Source of the DNA: Clostridia bacterium
Lineage (GTDB): Bacteria > Bacillota > Clostridia > TANB77 > CAG-508
Assembly (NCBI GenBank): GCA_017512025.1
Contig: JAFWHH010000008.1
Location: 186,001 to 250,000, forward strand
Direction of reading: 5' to 3'
DNA length: 64,000 nt
Below are positions 9,562-20,200 of this stretch, piece by piece. The notes under the pieces are model-generated. The model was given only the letters and a program-made list of their open reading frames with translations, had not been told where the DNA came from and did no database searches. The position numbers and the translations under genes were made by a program. Positions within the stretch are counted from its first letter, which is position 1. Each line of letters starts with the position of its first letter.

Positions 9562-9597
9562 TTTTAAGGAACTAAATTAGAATTTAATTCCTTAAAA
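9562..9597. other. Hairpin between fusA and tuf
   Basis: Long, nearly perfect AT-rich inverted repeat (outer arms TTTTAAGGA / TCCTTAAAA) right after the fusA stop. There is no clear U-tract, so it is more likely a partial terminator or an mRNA-processing or stability element. Confidence 0.55.
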
Positions 9598-9605
9598 CTA
9601 TTTAA

Positions 9606-11687
9606 TTAGTCTTTTTTAGCTCTACTAGTTACGATTGCATCTAGTACAGATTTTGGAACTTCTTCATAGTGAGAAGGTTCCATAGAGTATGTTCCTCTAC
9701 CTTGTGTTTTTGAACGTAAGTCTGTAGCATATCCGAACATTTCAGAAAGTGGAATAAATGCTCTAATTTCTTGATTTCCAGATTTAGCTTCCATACCTTC
9801 CATTCTACCACGTCTAGCGTTGATATCTCCAATAACATCTCCCATGTATTCTTCTGGAACTGTTACTTCAACTCTCATGATTGGTTCTAGGATTACAGAT
9901 TTAGCTTGTTTACAAGCCTCTTTGAATGCCATAGAAGCAGCAATCTTGAATGCCATTTCTGAAGAGTCAACTTCATGGTATGAACCATCAACTAATGTAG
10001 CCTTGAAGTCGATAACTGGATATCCAGCTAAGATACCGCTTTCAGCAGCTTCTCTAATTCCGTCTTCAACTGGTTTGATGTATTCTTTTGGAACAGCACC
10101 ACCAACGATTTTACTTTCGAATTTAATACCACTACCTGGCTCTAATGGTTCCATTTCAATCCATACATCACCATATTGACCATGTCCACCTGATTGACGT
10201 ACGAATTTACCTTGAACTTTAACTGTATTTCTGATTGTCTCTTTGTAAGAAACTTGTGGTTTACCTACATTACATTCAACCTTAAATTCTCTCTTTAATC
10301 TATCAACGATGATATCTAAGTGAAGCTCACCCATACCAGCGATGATTGTTTGTCCAGTTTCTTGATCTGTATGTGTTTTGAATGTTGGATCTTCTTCAGC
10401 AAGTTTTGCTAAAGCAATACCCATCTTCTCACTGTTAGCTTTGTCCTTAGGCTCAATAGCTATATCAATAACTGGCTCTGGGAATTCCATAGATTCTAGG
10501 ATAACTGGTGAGTTAGGATCACATAAAGTATCACCTGTAGAAACTTCTTTTAATCCAACTGCTGCAGCTATATCTCCAGCATAAACCTTATCTAGGTCTT
10601 CTCTGTGGTTAGCATGCATTAATAATAGTCTTCCTATTCTATCTCTTTTACCCTTATTTGCATTTAATATTGTAGATCCTGAATCTAATGTTCCAGAATA
10701 TACTCTTATGAAACATAATTTTCCAACGAATGGGTCAGTAGCAATTTTGAATGCTAAAGCTGCGAATGGTTCGCTATCGCTTGGTTTTCTATCTGTTTCA
10801 TTTCCGTCTAAGTCAACACCTTTAATAGCTGGGATGTCAACTGGAGATGGTAAGTAATCAACAACAGCGTCTAATAATTCTTGAACACCTTTGTTCTTGT
10901 ATGAAGAACCACATGTCATTGGAACTATTGTGTTAGCAATTGTTCCTTTTCTTAGACCTTTCTTAATTTCTTCAGCTGTTAATTCTTCACCTTCTAGGTA
11001 TTTCATCATTAATTCATCATCTTGCTCTGCAGCATTTTCAATCATTTTAGCTCTATATTCGTTAGCTTGATCTACTAAATCTGCAGGAATATCTGTTTCT
11101 TCAATTTCAATCCCCTTATCATCTTTGTGAATGAATGCTCTCATTTTGATTAAGTCTACAATTCCTTGGAAGTTATCTTCTGCTCCAATTGGTAATTGGA
11201 TTGGAACTGGGTTAGATCCTAATCTTTCTTTAACTTGGTCTATACAACCATAGAAATCAGCACCTGTGATATCCATTTTGTTAACGTATATCATTCTTGG
11301 TACTTGATATTTGTTAGCTTGTCTCCAAACTGTTTCTGATTGAGGTTGAACTCCACCTTTAGCAGCTAAAACTAAGATTGATCCGTCAAGAACTTTTAAA
11401 GATCTCTCAACTTCAACAGTAAAGTCAACGTGACCTGGTGTGTCGATAATGTTAATTCTGTGACCTAACCAGTGACATGTTGTAGCAGCAGAAGTAATTG
11501 TAATACCTCTTTCTTGCTCTTGAACCATCCAGTCCATTGTTGCTGCACCTTCGTGAACTTCTCCTATTTTATGAGTTTTACCTGTATAAAATAGAATTCT
11601 CTCAGTTGTAGTTGTTTTACCAGCATCGATGTGAGCCATAATTCCTATATTTCTTGTTTTCTCTAAAGGAAACTCTCTTCCAGCCAT
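9606..11687 (-). CDS. fusA: Translation elongation factor G
   Basis: GTPase that drives translocation and, with RRF, ribosome recycling. The motifs [15 protein letters not shown] (G1), RGITI (G2), DTPGHVDFT (G3) and NKMD (G4) are visible. Domains II-V are complete with [13 protein letters not shown] in domain IV. The 693-aa length is standard. It lies third in the str operon, 129 nt after rpsG, with AGGAGG before the ATG. The intergenic gap to rpsG holds an AT-rich hairpin (AATTATAGGA / TCCTATAATT) near 11745-11775. Confidence 0.99.
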   Translation of the reverse strand: MAGREFPLEKTRNIGIMAHIDAGKTTTTERILFYTGKTHKIGEVHEGAATMDWMVQEQERGITITSAATTCHWLGHRINIIDTPGHVDFTVEVERSLKVLDGSILVLAAKGGVQPQSETVWRQANKYQVPRMIYVNKMDITGADFYGCIDQVKERLGSNPVPIQLPIGAEDNFQGIVDLIKMRAFIHKDDKGIEIEETDIPADLVDQANEYRAKMIENAAEQDDELMMKYLEGEELTAEEIKKGLRKGTIANTIVPMTCGSSYKNKGVQELLDAVVDYLPSPVDIPAIKGVDLDGNETDRKPSDSEPFAALAFKIATDPFVGKLCFIRVYSGTLDSGSTILNANKGKRDRIGRLLLMHANHREDLDKVYAGDIAAAVGLKEVSTGDTLCDPNSPVILESMEFPEPVIDIAIEPKDKANSEKMGIALAKLAEEDPTFKTHTDQETGQTIIAGMGELHLDIIVDRLKREFKVECNVGKPQVSYKETIRNTVKVQGKFVRQSGGHGQYGDVWIEMEPLEPGSGIKFESKIVGGAVPKEYIKPVEDGIREAAESGILAGYPVIDFKATLVDGSYHEVDSSEMAFKIAASMAFKEACKQAKSVILEPIMRVEVTVPEEYMGDVIGDINARRGRMEGMEAKSGNQEIRAFIPLSEMFGYATDLRSKTQGRGTYSMEPSHYEEVPKSVLDAIVTSRAKKD

Positions 11688-11816
11688 ATTTTCCTCCTTA
11701 TTACATTTATTTTTATTTAGTTAACATAATTATAAACTCCTATATACACAAAATTATAGGAAATAAATCCTATAATTCTATGATATATTAATTTAGTTAA
11801 CTTGGTTATCTTGATA

Positions 11817-12287
11817 TTACCATTTGTAATGTGCGAAAGCTTTGTTAGCTTCAGCCATTCTATGCATATCTTCTTTCTTCTTGAATGCTCCACCATTTCC
11901 AGCTACTGCATCCATGATTTCACCAGCTAATTTTTCAGACATAGTTTTTTCGTGTCTACTTCTAGCGTAAACAACTAACCATCTTAAACCTAATGTTTGT
12001 CTTCTTTCTGGTCTGATTTCGATTGGCACTTGGTATGTAGCACCACCAATTCTTCTAGCTTTAACTTCTAGAACTGGCATTACATTGTTAAGTGCTTCTT
12101 CAAAAACTTCTAATGGATTTTTGTTTTCTTTTTCTTTTATGATATCGAATGCATCATAAACTATTTTTTGAGCAACTGTTTTCTTACCATCTAACATAAC
12201 ATTGTTGATTAACTTTGTAACAACTTTACTATTGTACATTGGATCTGGTAAAACTTCTCTTTTTGCTATATATCCTTTTCTTGGCAC
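11817..12287 (-). CDS. rpsG: 30S ribosomal protein S7
   Basis: Nucleates the 3' major domain of 16S rRNA in the 30S head. The 156-aa protein carries the signature [20 protein letters not shown] and the conserved [19 protein letters not shown]. It ends [11 protein letters not shown]. It is second in the str operon behind rpsL and is preceded by AAGGAGGGAAG. The unusually long gap to rpsL (184 nt) contains hairpins that could be an S7 autoregulatory site. Confidence 0.99.
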   Translation of the reverse strand: MPRKGYIAKREVLPDPMYNSKVVTKLINNVMLDGKKTVAQKIVYDAFDIIKEKENKNPLEVFEEALNNVMPVLEVKARRIGGATYQVPIEIRPERRQTLGLRWLVVYARSRHEKTMSEKLAGEIMDAVAGNGGAFKKKEDMHRMAEANKAFAHYKW

Positions 12288-12471
12288 TTCTCTTCCCTCC
12301 TTATAATATTTGATACTAATAAACCTAGTATCTTAGGTACTCTAAAAAGTTTAATACTAAATCTACTTCTTAAACTTTTTCGTTAAGTGCTATATAATCT
12401 ATATCTAAATTTAAGTAACTAACCTTAATATTAGTAAGTTATAAGCACTCTGCAATTATTCTAAATACATT
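12288..12471 (-). other. rpsL-rpsG intergenic region with hairpins
   Basis: No gene. On the mRNA strand an AAAAAGTTTAA / TTAAACTTTTT stem is followed by a second repeat around CCTAAGATACTAGG. In many bacteria S7 represses translation by binding the rpsL-rpsG spacer, so this is a candidate S7 site. That reading is inference. Confidence 0.4.
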
Positions 12472-12885
12472 TTACTTTTTAGGTTTCTTTGCTCCGTATT
12501 TAGATCTAGCTTGCATTCTGTCTTTAACACCTGCTGTATCAAGTGTTCCTCTGATTATGTGATATCTAACACCTGGAAGGTCTTTTACTCTTCCTCCTCT
12601 TATAAGAACAACGCTGTGCTCTTGTAAGTTATGTCCAATACCTGGAATGTAAGATGTTACTTCATAACCGTTAGATAGTCTAACCCTTGCAACTTTTCTT
12701 AAAGCTGAGTTTGGCTTCTTAGGTGTAACTGTTTTAACAACTGTACAAACACCTCTTTTTTGTGGTGAACGTCTGTCAGTCATTCTCTTTTTCATAGAGT
12801 TGTATCCATGTTGAAGAGCTGGAGCTGTAGACTTTGTCTCACCAGTTTTTCTACCTTTTCTTACTAATTGATTAATTGTTGGCAC
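12472..12885 (-). CDS. rpsL: 30S ribosomal protein S12
   Basis: Decoding-centre protein. The conserved [20 protein letters not shown] (containing the lysine that is changed in streptomycin-resistant mutants, here wild type) and [29 protein letters not shown] segments are present. The 137 aa is normal for Gram-positive forms that carry an N-terminal insertion. It is the first gene of the str operon, with AGGAGGTGAAATTTAAG upstream, behind a promoter and a leader hairpin. Confidence 0.99.
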   Translation of the reverse strand: MPTINQLVRKGRKTGETKSTAPALQHGYNSMKKRMTDRRSPQKRGVCTVVKTVTPKKPNSALRKVARVRLSNGYEVTSYIPGIGHNLQEHSVVLIRGGRVKDLPGVRYHIIRGTLDTAGVKDRMQARSKYGAKKPKK

Positions 12886-12934
12886 TTAAATTTCACCTCC
12901 TATTTGTAATTTTGTATTTAGTATGTTTTCTATA

Positions 12935-12983
12935 AAATAAAAAACTAACCGTTGACATAGTCTTACTGACAATATCAACGGTT
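12935..12983 (-). terminator. Terminator-like hairpin in front of the str operon
   Basis: Minus strand: arms AACCGTTGA / TCAACGGTT with a long loop that itself can pair, followed by a T-rich run (TTTTTTATTTTAT). It begins at the predicted transcription start of the str promoter. It could be a leader attenuator, or the terminator of the large-protein operon that ends at 13060. Confidence 0.65.
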
Positions 12984-12986
12984 GTT

Positions 12987-13015
12987 ATTATATCATCTAT
13001 CTAACGATAAGTCAA
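12987..13015 (-). promoter_or_regulatory. Main promoter of the str operon
   Basis: Minus strand: TTGACT, 17-nt spacer, TATAAT preceded by TGA (extended -10). It lies about 100 nt upstream of rpsL. Confidence 0.8.
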
Positions 13016-13059
13016 TGATTATATTAGTAGTTTTTGCCTAAATCTTTTAGTTTTTTATA

Positions 13060-13242
13060 CTATCTATCACTCTTTTCATCATCTGGCTTTTTTGTATCAG
13101 ATTTTTTTATCTTTCTAAGGTCAACTTTCTTTTTGGCTTGCTTAAATGCTTCAGGGTCTTGAATCATATGATTTATAGTTTTTAATGTATCATTTGCCTC
13201 TCCAAGAAGATCTCCTTGAGTTTTCATTTTATCATTACTCAT
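13060..13242 (-). CDS. Small charged protein, unknown, last gene of the giant-protein operon
   Basis: 60-aa hydrophilic protein with a helical N-terminal half and a Lys/Asp-rich C-terminal half (KIKKSDTKKPDDEKSDR). It has no membrane segment or recognised motif. It starts 3 nt after the stop of the preceding gene and has a purine-rich GGAAGTAA site inside that gene's end. This argues for translational coupling and a role with its neighbours. Confidence 0.65.
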   Translation of the reverse strand: MSNDKMKTQGDLLGEANDTLKTINHMIQDPEAFKQAKKKVDLRKIKKSDTKKPDDEKSDR

Positions 13243-13245
13243 ATT

Positions 13246-13650
13246 TTACTTCCTCCATATTGTTTTGAAAAATGTTTTTATTTTATCAAATATTCTGGAT
13301 ATTTTGCTCTTCTTTTCAATAACAGCAATTTCTTTATTTTCGACAACAGTTTCTTTTGGTCGTTCATTCTCTACCATTACCTGGTTAGATACCGCTTCCT
13401 GTTTTCTAAATAATTCATCCAGTTCATCCCAGGTATGTTTTTCTCCTTCTTCGCATAGATAATCTGAATAAACAACTGATAGAATTGCTTTTGCCTCTTC
13501 AGACATTTCAGTATCAATTGGAGCATACATCAAATCCATTTTGGATTTCACGTAATCAATAAACTCTTCTGGAACTTTTGCTTTTAAATTATCATCAAAA
13601 TTATTTATAGCATAATATACTTCTGTATATGCCTTTGAATAATCTGTCAT
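13246..13650 (-). CDS. Hypothetical protein in the giant-protein operon
   Basis: 134-aa protein from the ATG at 13650, which has AAGGTGATAATT just upstream; an upstream ATG at 13674 overlaps the previous gene and is less well placed. The first ~75 residues look helical and acidic (TDYSKAYTEVYYAINNFDD). The C-terminus is strongly basic and amphipathic (KISRIFDKIKTFFKTIWRK), which could bind a membrane surface or nucleic acid. I do not recognise the family. It is 10 nt from the 1177-aa gene and 3 nt from the 60-aa gene. Confidence 0.7.
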   Translation of the reverse strand: MTDYSKAYTEVYYAINNFDDNLKAKVPEEFIDYVKSKMDLMYAPIDTEMSEEAKAILSVVYSDYLCEEGEKHTWDELDELFRKQEAVSNQVMVENERPKETVVENKEIAVIEKKSKISRIFDKIKTFFKTIWRK

Positions 13651-13660
13651 AATTATCACC

Positions 13661-16600
13661 TTAACTTCTTTCATCTCTTGTGTTTAATTTTCTCATTAAA
13701 CGACCAAAACCATCTTTTACTCCTACCCTTATTTTACAAAATACACTTTTATCTTGTGAAGAAGCAACAATTTCTTTAACATCACTTTCGGTCATTACTC
13801 TTGGATTTGATGGATTGAAATTTATACTATGTGTTTTCATAAATTCTGCAATTTCAACTTTTGTAGCTTCCCAATCTCTTGCAGCAACATCTTCACTAAC
13901 TGTATAACCATCTAAAATATCCGGTATGTACAACTTACCTGTCCTATTAGCAAAATGCTTATCGTTTATACTTCTTGCAAAATCTCGAAGCGCAACTGCA
14001 ACATTTGTTCTTAAAAATCTTATATCAAGGTTGTCTTTAAAATCCTGATAATGCATTATTCTTTTATCTTGATATAAAAATCTTGTTCTATCTAGAGCAT
14101 CGGCATCCTTCAAATATATACACATAAGTTTGCATTTTTCAATATCTTCAGGTTGAACCTTTTCTTTTTTGCATAATCCAACAAATACATCTTCATTAAA
14201 TTCATTTTTGTTCTTTTCATATACCTCATGGTATTCAATTGCAACTTTAACAAGTGCAATTTGTGCATCGGTATACTTTCTTGAACCATCCGGATTTAAT
14301 TCTTTTTTCATATAAAACTCTGCAGCTAAAGCACTTGGGTATGCATGTGGAACAATATCTTCATCATGTCTTTTTCCTGCTCCCAATCCATTCCAAACAC
14401 CATCTCTACCAACGTCATGATATTTAGCTGCTTGGATTACTAAATCCATATCATCACTTATTTTTCCATCATGTTGCGCAATTAAATATGAGAATAGTAC
14501 AACATTATTAATATGTCTTCTTCCATGCCAATCTGGCTCACCTTTTGGTATATCATATTCTCTAAGTTGCTCTATTTCCATAATCGCTTTTTTAATTGTC
14601 TGTCCACCATTCATTGATGTTCCATGTACATTTTGATTTAATAATGTAGTAATTGCTTCATGTTCATTGTCATACCTTATACCACACATTTGACGTGATG
14701 CATATTTATAATAATCATACCAGTCATGACTTGTATCATATTCATACCACCAAAATTGTTTCTCTAGTTTATCAACTTGCTCTTTTGATACATTCTTCAT
14801 GGCATTCATACACTGTACATACTTTGATGGATCTAAGCTACAGAACTTTGCTTCCATTTTACCAAGTTTATCATCCATTACCCTATATGAATAAAGTGTT
14901 TCATATATTTCTTTATGTAAGAGGTCTCCATATTTTGAACATGGTGATCCATCATCTGCAACATCCCATCCTAGAATTTCTCTTTGTATTGTTCCTGATC
15001 TTGCTCTATCAAAATCAACTACAATCTCTCTTATTAGTTGTAAAAATCTTGTCATCTTCGTTGGATCATCCAAATCATCGTTCGAATAGCTAAGTAGCTC
15101 CCTCTCTTTTTCATCCATTTTAACTCTTTCCATAATTAAAATGTGTGTTCTATCAACAATAGTTTTCTTTATGCCTTTTTTCTTTGCATCTCGAACAGTT
15201 TTTGCCCATTTAGGATCATTTCTAAGCTCTCCCGATATAACGCCAGATCTATATGCCATATCATTCATCTTATCATAATCTATTATGCCTGATAAAACTT
15301 CAGCTGTTAGTACTTCTCCATCGCCAATTGCTCTGTTAAAATATGCACTCAATGATGGTTCAACAAAAGAAATTGTATATGATGGTTGCATCTTAAATAT
15401 ACGATCTTCACCATATCTGTAGCTTTTTCTTTCAAGTTCATCTTCATTATGTCGTCTGATGGTATTATCTAATTGTCCATCTGGTGTATAGAATCTAGAC
15501 ATAAAGAACTCATCAGAGTCTAATCTATATGCTTCAAATTTTTTAGAGAATGACCAACCACCTACATCATATGGCGCTGACTTAATAATTGCTCTTTCAT
15601 CCATATTAGCAAATCCATAACATATACCAGCTATTGGAGGGTGAGATAAATTTCTGCTTCCACCAAAGCATGCACAAATCAAATGATTTCTTATTTTTCT
15701 AGCATTCCAATCCATAACAGGGACATCTTCATCACTATTGAATTTAGAATATGCCTCTAAAGAAGCAAATTCAAAGTAGCACTCGTCTGGCATTAAATAT
15801 GCCTCTTCTCCATCAATATTTATCCTGTCACTTTCTTTTGGTCGATATATTTTCTTATTCTTTAACCTTGTAAAAAAAGTTCTAAAAGTAGTATCTAATA
15901 CCGCTTTTGGAAGAACATTGATTTCATCAATATAGTCTGACATCTCGAATATTGCTTTTAGTCGCTCAATATCTCCTTCCATAACACTTTTAGAGAAGAA
16001 TAAATACTCTCTAACAGTCTCGTTTGATTTTTTAATCAAATTAAACTCTTTTGTGTATTCTGGACTTGATCTATCCATTCCTTTTATTTCTACTAAATAT
16101 TCTTCTATTTCTGCATCTGACCAATCAGTTGCCTTGATTGTTGCTTCGTAATCGTGACCAAAATAATTATAGAATCTTTTTGCAGTCTTTATATCTTGAC
16201 CAAAGATTTTTTCAAATATTAATTGTCTAAGCTTATCTGTATCTGATAATTCAAAGAACTCTTTATCTAATGTTCTATTAATTAGCTCTCCTCTTCGAGA
16301 ATTTTTCATTTCTGAAAAGCTTTTAAATTTATATTTATTTTTTTCAGTCATGATTGTTAGCAATTTCATGAACGAATCTGATGCCTCTGGATTTTCCTTG
16401 ATAGACCTCATGTATAATCCAAAACTTATATCATGGTTAATAATGCTTGAATACTCACTAATATGATTTAATAAATCGTCCGCAAGTGGTACCCAGTCAT
16501 AATTCATTTCGCTCAAATAATCTATTGAATCACAAAGAAAATGAAATTCTTTATTGGTTAATCCAATGATTTTTTCCTGTATCTCTGGATACATTGTAAC

Positions 16601-17194
16601 AACAGTTAACTTTTCACCTAAACGTCTATATTTATCCGTTAATAGTCTAAAATCAACAGTTTGTAGTATTTCATCGTTAACATTAAAAAGCTCTCTAAGA
16701 CGTGTTTTAATCTTACCTGCTTCCGTTAAGTCAATATTTTCCAATCTCATGATTGTATCAACAGTAGCATCATCGTAAGCAGTTGTTGTTAATCTAAGAA
16801 CTATATTTTGGTGTTTTTGAAAATATGGCTTACTTGTGTCAAAAAAGTTTAATGCTTCATCTTCGCCACTATACGCACCAACAATATATCTAATTACATT
16901 TTCATCTAAATCTTGCGCAGAAAATTTACTTCTAAGCCATTCAAATTCAGGGTCTGTAGCGATTCTTTTTCTTAAATTTGACGAAATAATAGAGCTATTC
17001 AATGCAAATGCAACTACATTTACATCGAAAAGATAATCATTTCTGAAAAATTCTATTATATTTTTTTCATCTTTGAAGGTTGAGATAAGAGCCATCCTTT
17101 GAAAATCATTCAAATTATTGATTCCACCGAATCTTTTAATGGCATCCATTCTTTTTCCTTCATCACGAATCTCAAATAATTCTTGAAAAGTCAT
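13661..17194 (-). CDS. Giant protein with a C-terminal HD-type metal hydrolase domain
   Basis: 1177-aa soluble, mostly helical protein with no signal peptide or obvious membrane segment. Around residues 885-1060 it carries an HD-superfamily pattern. HGRRHINN is near residue 891, the HD doublet in AAKYHDVGRDGV is at about 926, IEYHEVYEKN follows, and the last Asp is in LKDADALDRTRF near 1035. HD enzymes act on phosphoesters such as nucleotides or cyclic dinucleotides, but the substrate here cannot be told. The first ~880 residues match nothing I recognise. A Gly/Pro-rich stretch (HPPIAGICYGFANMDER) lies near residue 520. It follows the 1254-aa gene by 72 nt and is followed by two small genes, so it belongs to one operon. 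The start at 17194 has AAAGGAGAATTAG upstream. Confidence 0.8.
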   Translation of the reverse strand: MTFQELFEIRDEGKRMDAIKRFGGINNLNDFQRMALISTFKDEKNIIEFFRNDYLFDVNVVAFALNSSIISSNLRKRIATDPEFEWLRSKFSAQDLDENVIRYIVGAYSGEDEALNFFDTSKPYFQKHQNIVLRLTTTAYDDATVDTIMRLENIDLTEAGKIKTRLRELFNVNDEILQTVDFRLLTDKYRRLGEKLTVVTMYPEIQEKIIGLTNKEFHFLCDSIDYLSEMNYDWVPLADDLLNHISEYSSIINHDISFGLYMRSIKENPEASDSFMKLLTIMTEKNKYKFKSFSEMKNSRRGELINRTLDKEFFELSDTDKLRQLIFEKIFGQDIKTAKRFYNYFGHDYEATIKATDWSDAEIEEYLVEIKGMDRSSPEYTKEFNLIKKSNETVREYLFFSKSVMEGDIERLKAIFEMSDYIDEINVLPKAVLDTTFRTFFTRLKNKKIYRPKESDRINIDGEEAYLMPDECYFEFASLEAYSKFNSDEDVPVMDWNARKIRNHLICACFGGSRNLSHPPIAGICYGFANMDERAIIKSAPYDVGGWSFSKKFEAYRLDSDEFFMSRFYTPDGQLDNTIRRHNEDELERKSYRYGEDRIFKMQPSYTISFVEPSLSAYFNRAIGDGEVLTAEVLSGIIDYDKMNDMAYRSGVISGELRNDPKWAKTVRDAKKKGIKKTIVDRTHILIMERVKMDEKERELLSYSNDDLDDPTKMTRFLQLIREIVVDFDRARSGTIQREILGWDVADDGSPCSKYGDLLHKEIYETLYSYRVMDDKLGKMEAKFCSLDPSKYVQCMNAMKNVSKEQVDKLEKQFWWYEYDTSHDWYDYYKYASRQMCGIRYDNEHEAITTLLNQNVHGTSMNGGQTIKKAIMEIEQLREYDIPKGEPDWHGRRHINNVVLFSYLIAQHDGKISDDMDLVIQAAKYHDVGRDGVWNGLGAGKRHDEDIVPHAYPSALAAEFYMKKELNPDGSRKYTDAQIALVKVAIEYHEVYEKNKNEFNEDVFVGLCKKEKVQPEDIEKCKLMCIYLKDADALDRTRFLYQDKRIMHYQDFKDNLDIRFLRTNVAVALRDFARSINDKHFANRTGKLYIPDILDGYTVSEDVAARDWEATKVEIAEFMKTHSINFNPSNPRVMTESDVKEIVASSQDKSVFCKIRVGVKDGFGRLMRKLNTRDERS

Positions 17195-17266
17195 CTAATT
17201 CTCCTTTTACATTCTAAAGAGCAGATTTTAAAACATATAAATCTGCTCATAATTTAACCAACTTTT

Positions 17267-20200
17267 TTATAATGTAAAATCATCGTCATCCCACATTTTT
17301 CCACGTTTATCTTTTGTTGGTTTTCCTTTACTATTTCTAGCAGTCAATGCTCTATCATTTATACTATGATGATGTTCATATCTACTATATTTTTTAGGAT
17401 TTCCTTCATTATCATCTTCAACAGCAGGTGTATCATACATATCAGTTTTACCTTGGTCGTTATCTATTAATGCATTACCATTTACATCAACATCATGGAA
17501 ATTCTTTGTTCCTTTTTGTCCTCTTCTAAATCTTGGAGCTAAGCATTGAGAAAGTGCATCGGCTATATCTGACATAGCACCTAAAGTAATCGCTTTATCA
17601 ATATCTATGGTCTTTATTGCACCCTCTATTACTTTATCGGGAATATCATATCCTTCTATTAATTTAGCAAGTAATGCAGTTTCTTCAACTGGAATAAGTT
17701 CTTCACCAACAATACCTCTTAATGTTTCAGTTTCAGTTACTCTCTTCAATGCACCAAATAAAACATCTGATTCACTCCATCCTTGAGACATTATTGGTCC
17801 ACCATTATTAGGTAGTCCCCAACAGAATTGTGTTGCTTCATTGAATGCTTGTCCTTTATCTCCACTTGCCTCTAAGAATCTAATGTATGATTCTTTAATA
17901 TTATCAGGTAATAACTCTGGTAAATCTGAAATTTTCATACCTTGAATTCCAGATAAATCTTGATATGTTGTTGTAGCTTCATGTAATCCAGGATGTTCAT
18001 TAATAAATTGCTTAATCTGTGGAATACTTGAAGACCATTCAATATGTTCACCTGTCAACGGATCATTAAATGATAAGTTGAAACCTTGAAGTTCTGTAGC
18101 ATCTGCAGAAAATTTACCTGCTGGATGTGGTCCTTTATACTTACCAAGTGCAGCACACCAATGTGCTGTATCTCCTCTTTGTAAATCCGCAAATGTCGCA
18201 TTATCATATGATATCGGAACATCTTTCTCAACTGTTCTTTGAATATCACCATATTTAGGTCTATGTTGATATACTGTCCTTGTTGTTTCTACATATTCAA
18301 CCTTATCATCAACATGTCGTCCTGGTATTACTTGATCAGGACTCTTCTTTTTAGTTGCAATTGTCCATTTACTTAACAATCCCTTAAAGAATGGTAATGT
18401 AGCCGCTGCACTAATTCTTAATGCAAGGTCCATTCCTTTTGTATTACCTCTTTGAATGTTCTCTCTACTTACAGCATTTGTCCAAATTGTATCTCCCATA
18501 GTCTCGCTGAAATCTAAATCTTGACTTAAATCAAAATCTATATCATCGAAAAGTTCCTCTGGATTTTCTTGAACAAATCTACCATCTCTTTTTCTTCCAT
18601 TTGTTACATAAGATTTGCTTTGATCAGTGATTGGTCCAACACTCTTTCCACCCATAGCAAGAGTAGCCCTTTGCATTGCTCTTTGTGCAATTTTCTCTTT
18701 TTCTTCTGGACTTGCGTTAATATATTCTGGATCATTTTCAAAAATATCTTCATATAATTCTGCAGATCTTGCCCTATTCTTGAATGCAACAGCTCTTGCC
18801 CTTTGATTCTTTTTTGCAGTTGCTCTTGCTTCAATTAATTTAGCTCTTGCACCTCTTATATATTTATCTTCAATTGATTCATCAATTAATTTACATCTAT
18901 CTTGTACAATTTTGTCATTAATTTTAACTTTATTTCCATTTTCATCTTTTACTCTCATATTAAAGAAGCTCTTAGCCCATGCACCTAATCTAGAAGATCC
19001 ATGCTCTCTATAGTATTCTTGTCTAGCTTCTTTTCTGTGGAAATAGCCAACATTATATGGTGTTGGCATATCGTATGTACCAGTAATTTTACCAATAGCT
19101 GCTGTAACACCACCAATACCTGCACCAATAGCAAGTTTTAATGTTCTAATTGGAAGTGATGCAATACCTCCAATATTAGCCAGTGTTGTTGTAATAACAT
19201 GTCTTTTACCATCAGCCTTTACATCATATGGAGTCCATTTAAAGAATGCACCAACTGCATCTTTAAACGTTAAATTTTTCTTGCTTTGATTTTTTCTTGA
19301 TCTCATAGCAGACCCACCTGTTAAAGCAAGTGCTACAGTATCTTTAACATCAAAGTGTGCACTATTATAGTGCTCTACATAATCGCGCTCTCTTGCATAT
19401 TGCATAGAAATTCTTGATCTTGCATCTTCAAGTGCGGCTTTCAAAGCATCATCTAATACAGGAGCAGAAGTTCCTCCTGAATATGCACCATATGCTCCTC
19501 CACCTTGAGCAGCAATAATCTTATTTATCTCTTCTAATGAATCATCATGGTATATAGACGCAAGAAGCTCTAGTTGTTTTTCTGGTTCGTCCGTTGTTTC
19601 AAGCATTTTTTCGATTAATGCTGTTCTCTTGCTCTTTGCCTCCCATGATTCTAACTGCATAAACTCTAAATCAGCCTCTTTTTCAGGGTAATCTTCTAAA
19701 TAATCATATTCATATGTATAGCTAACACCATCAACAATTTCAGTTGCTGTTTGTGTTTTTCTGTGAGATTTAAATCTTTTCCATGCTTCTTTATATTCTT
19801 TTGCTTTTTTTCTATCTCCACTAAACTTAGCTTGAGCATCCTCATGACGCATTGTTTTTTCTTGTTCAATTTTATCAGTAGTATCAGTATCGAATGCATC
19901 TATATATGCTTGTCTATTATTAACATCTCTAGAAAGTAACTCTGCTTCAATATCCATAACCTTTACATGATCCGTATAGATTTCAACTTCTTGATCACAT
20001 ACAATCATTTCATTACTTATACGTTTTGAAACTGCAGTAATATCTTGTATTAGTGTTTCTAATTGCTTTCTACCAGCATTAGTATTTATATTTATTGTAG
20101 CCATATCTGGAGCAAGTCTAATTACTTCTTCATCTTGGAAATTTGTTACATTTCCTTCAGAATCTGTATATGTCAAAGCTCCATTTTTAGCATCATCAAT

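Noticed and set aside
13661..17194. Possible toxin/effector assignment for the 1177-aa protein
   Set aside because: Only the HD motif is recognisable; no secretion signal, toxin motif or immunity gene is seen, so no function is claimed beyond HD hydrolase.
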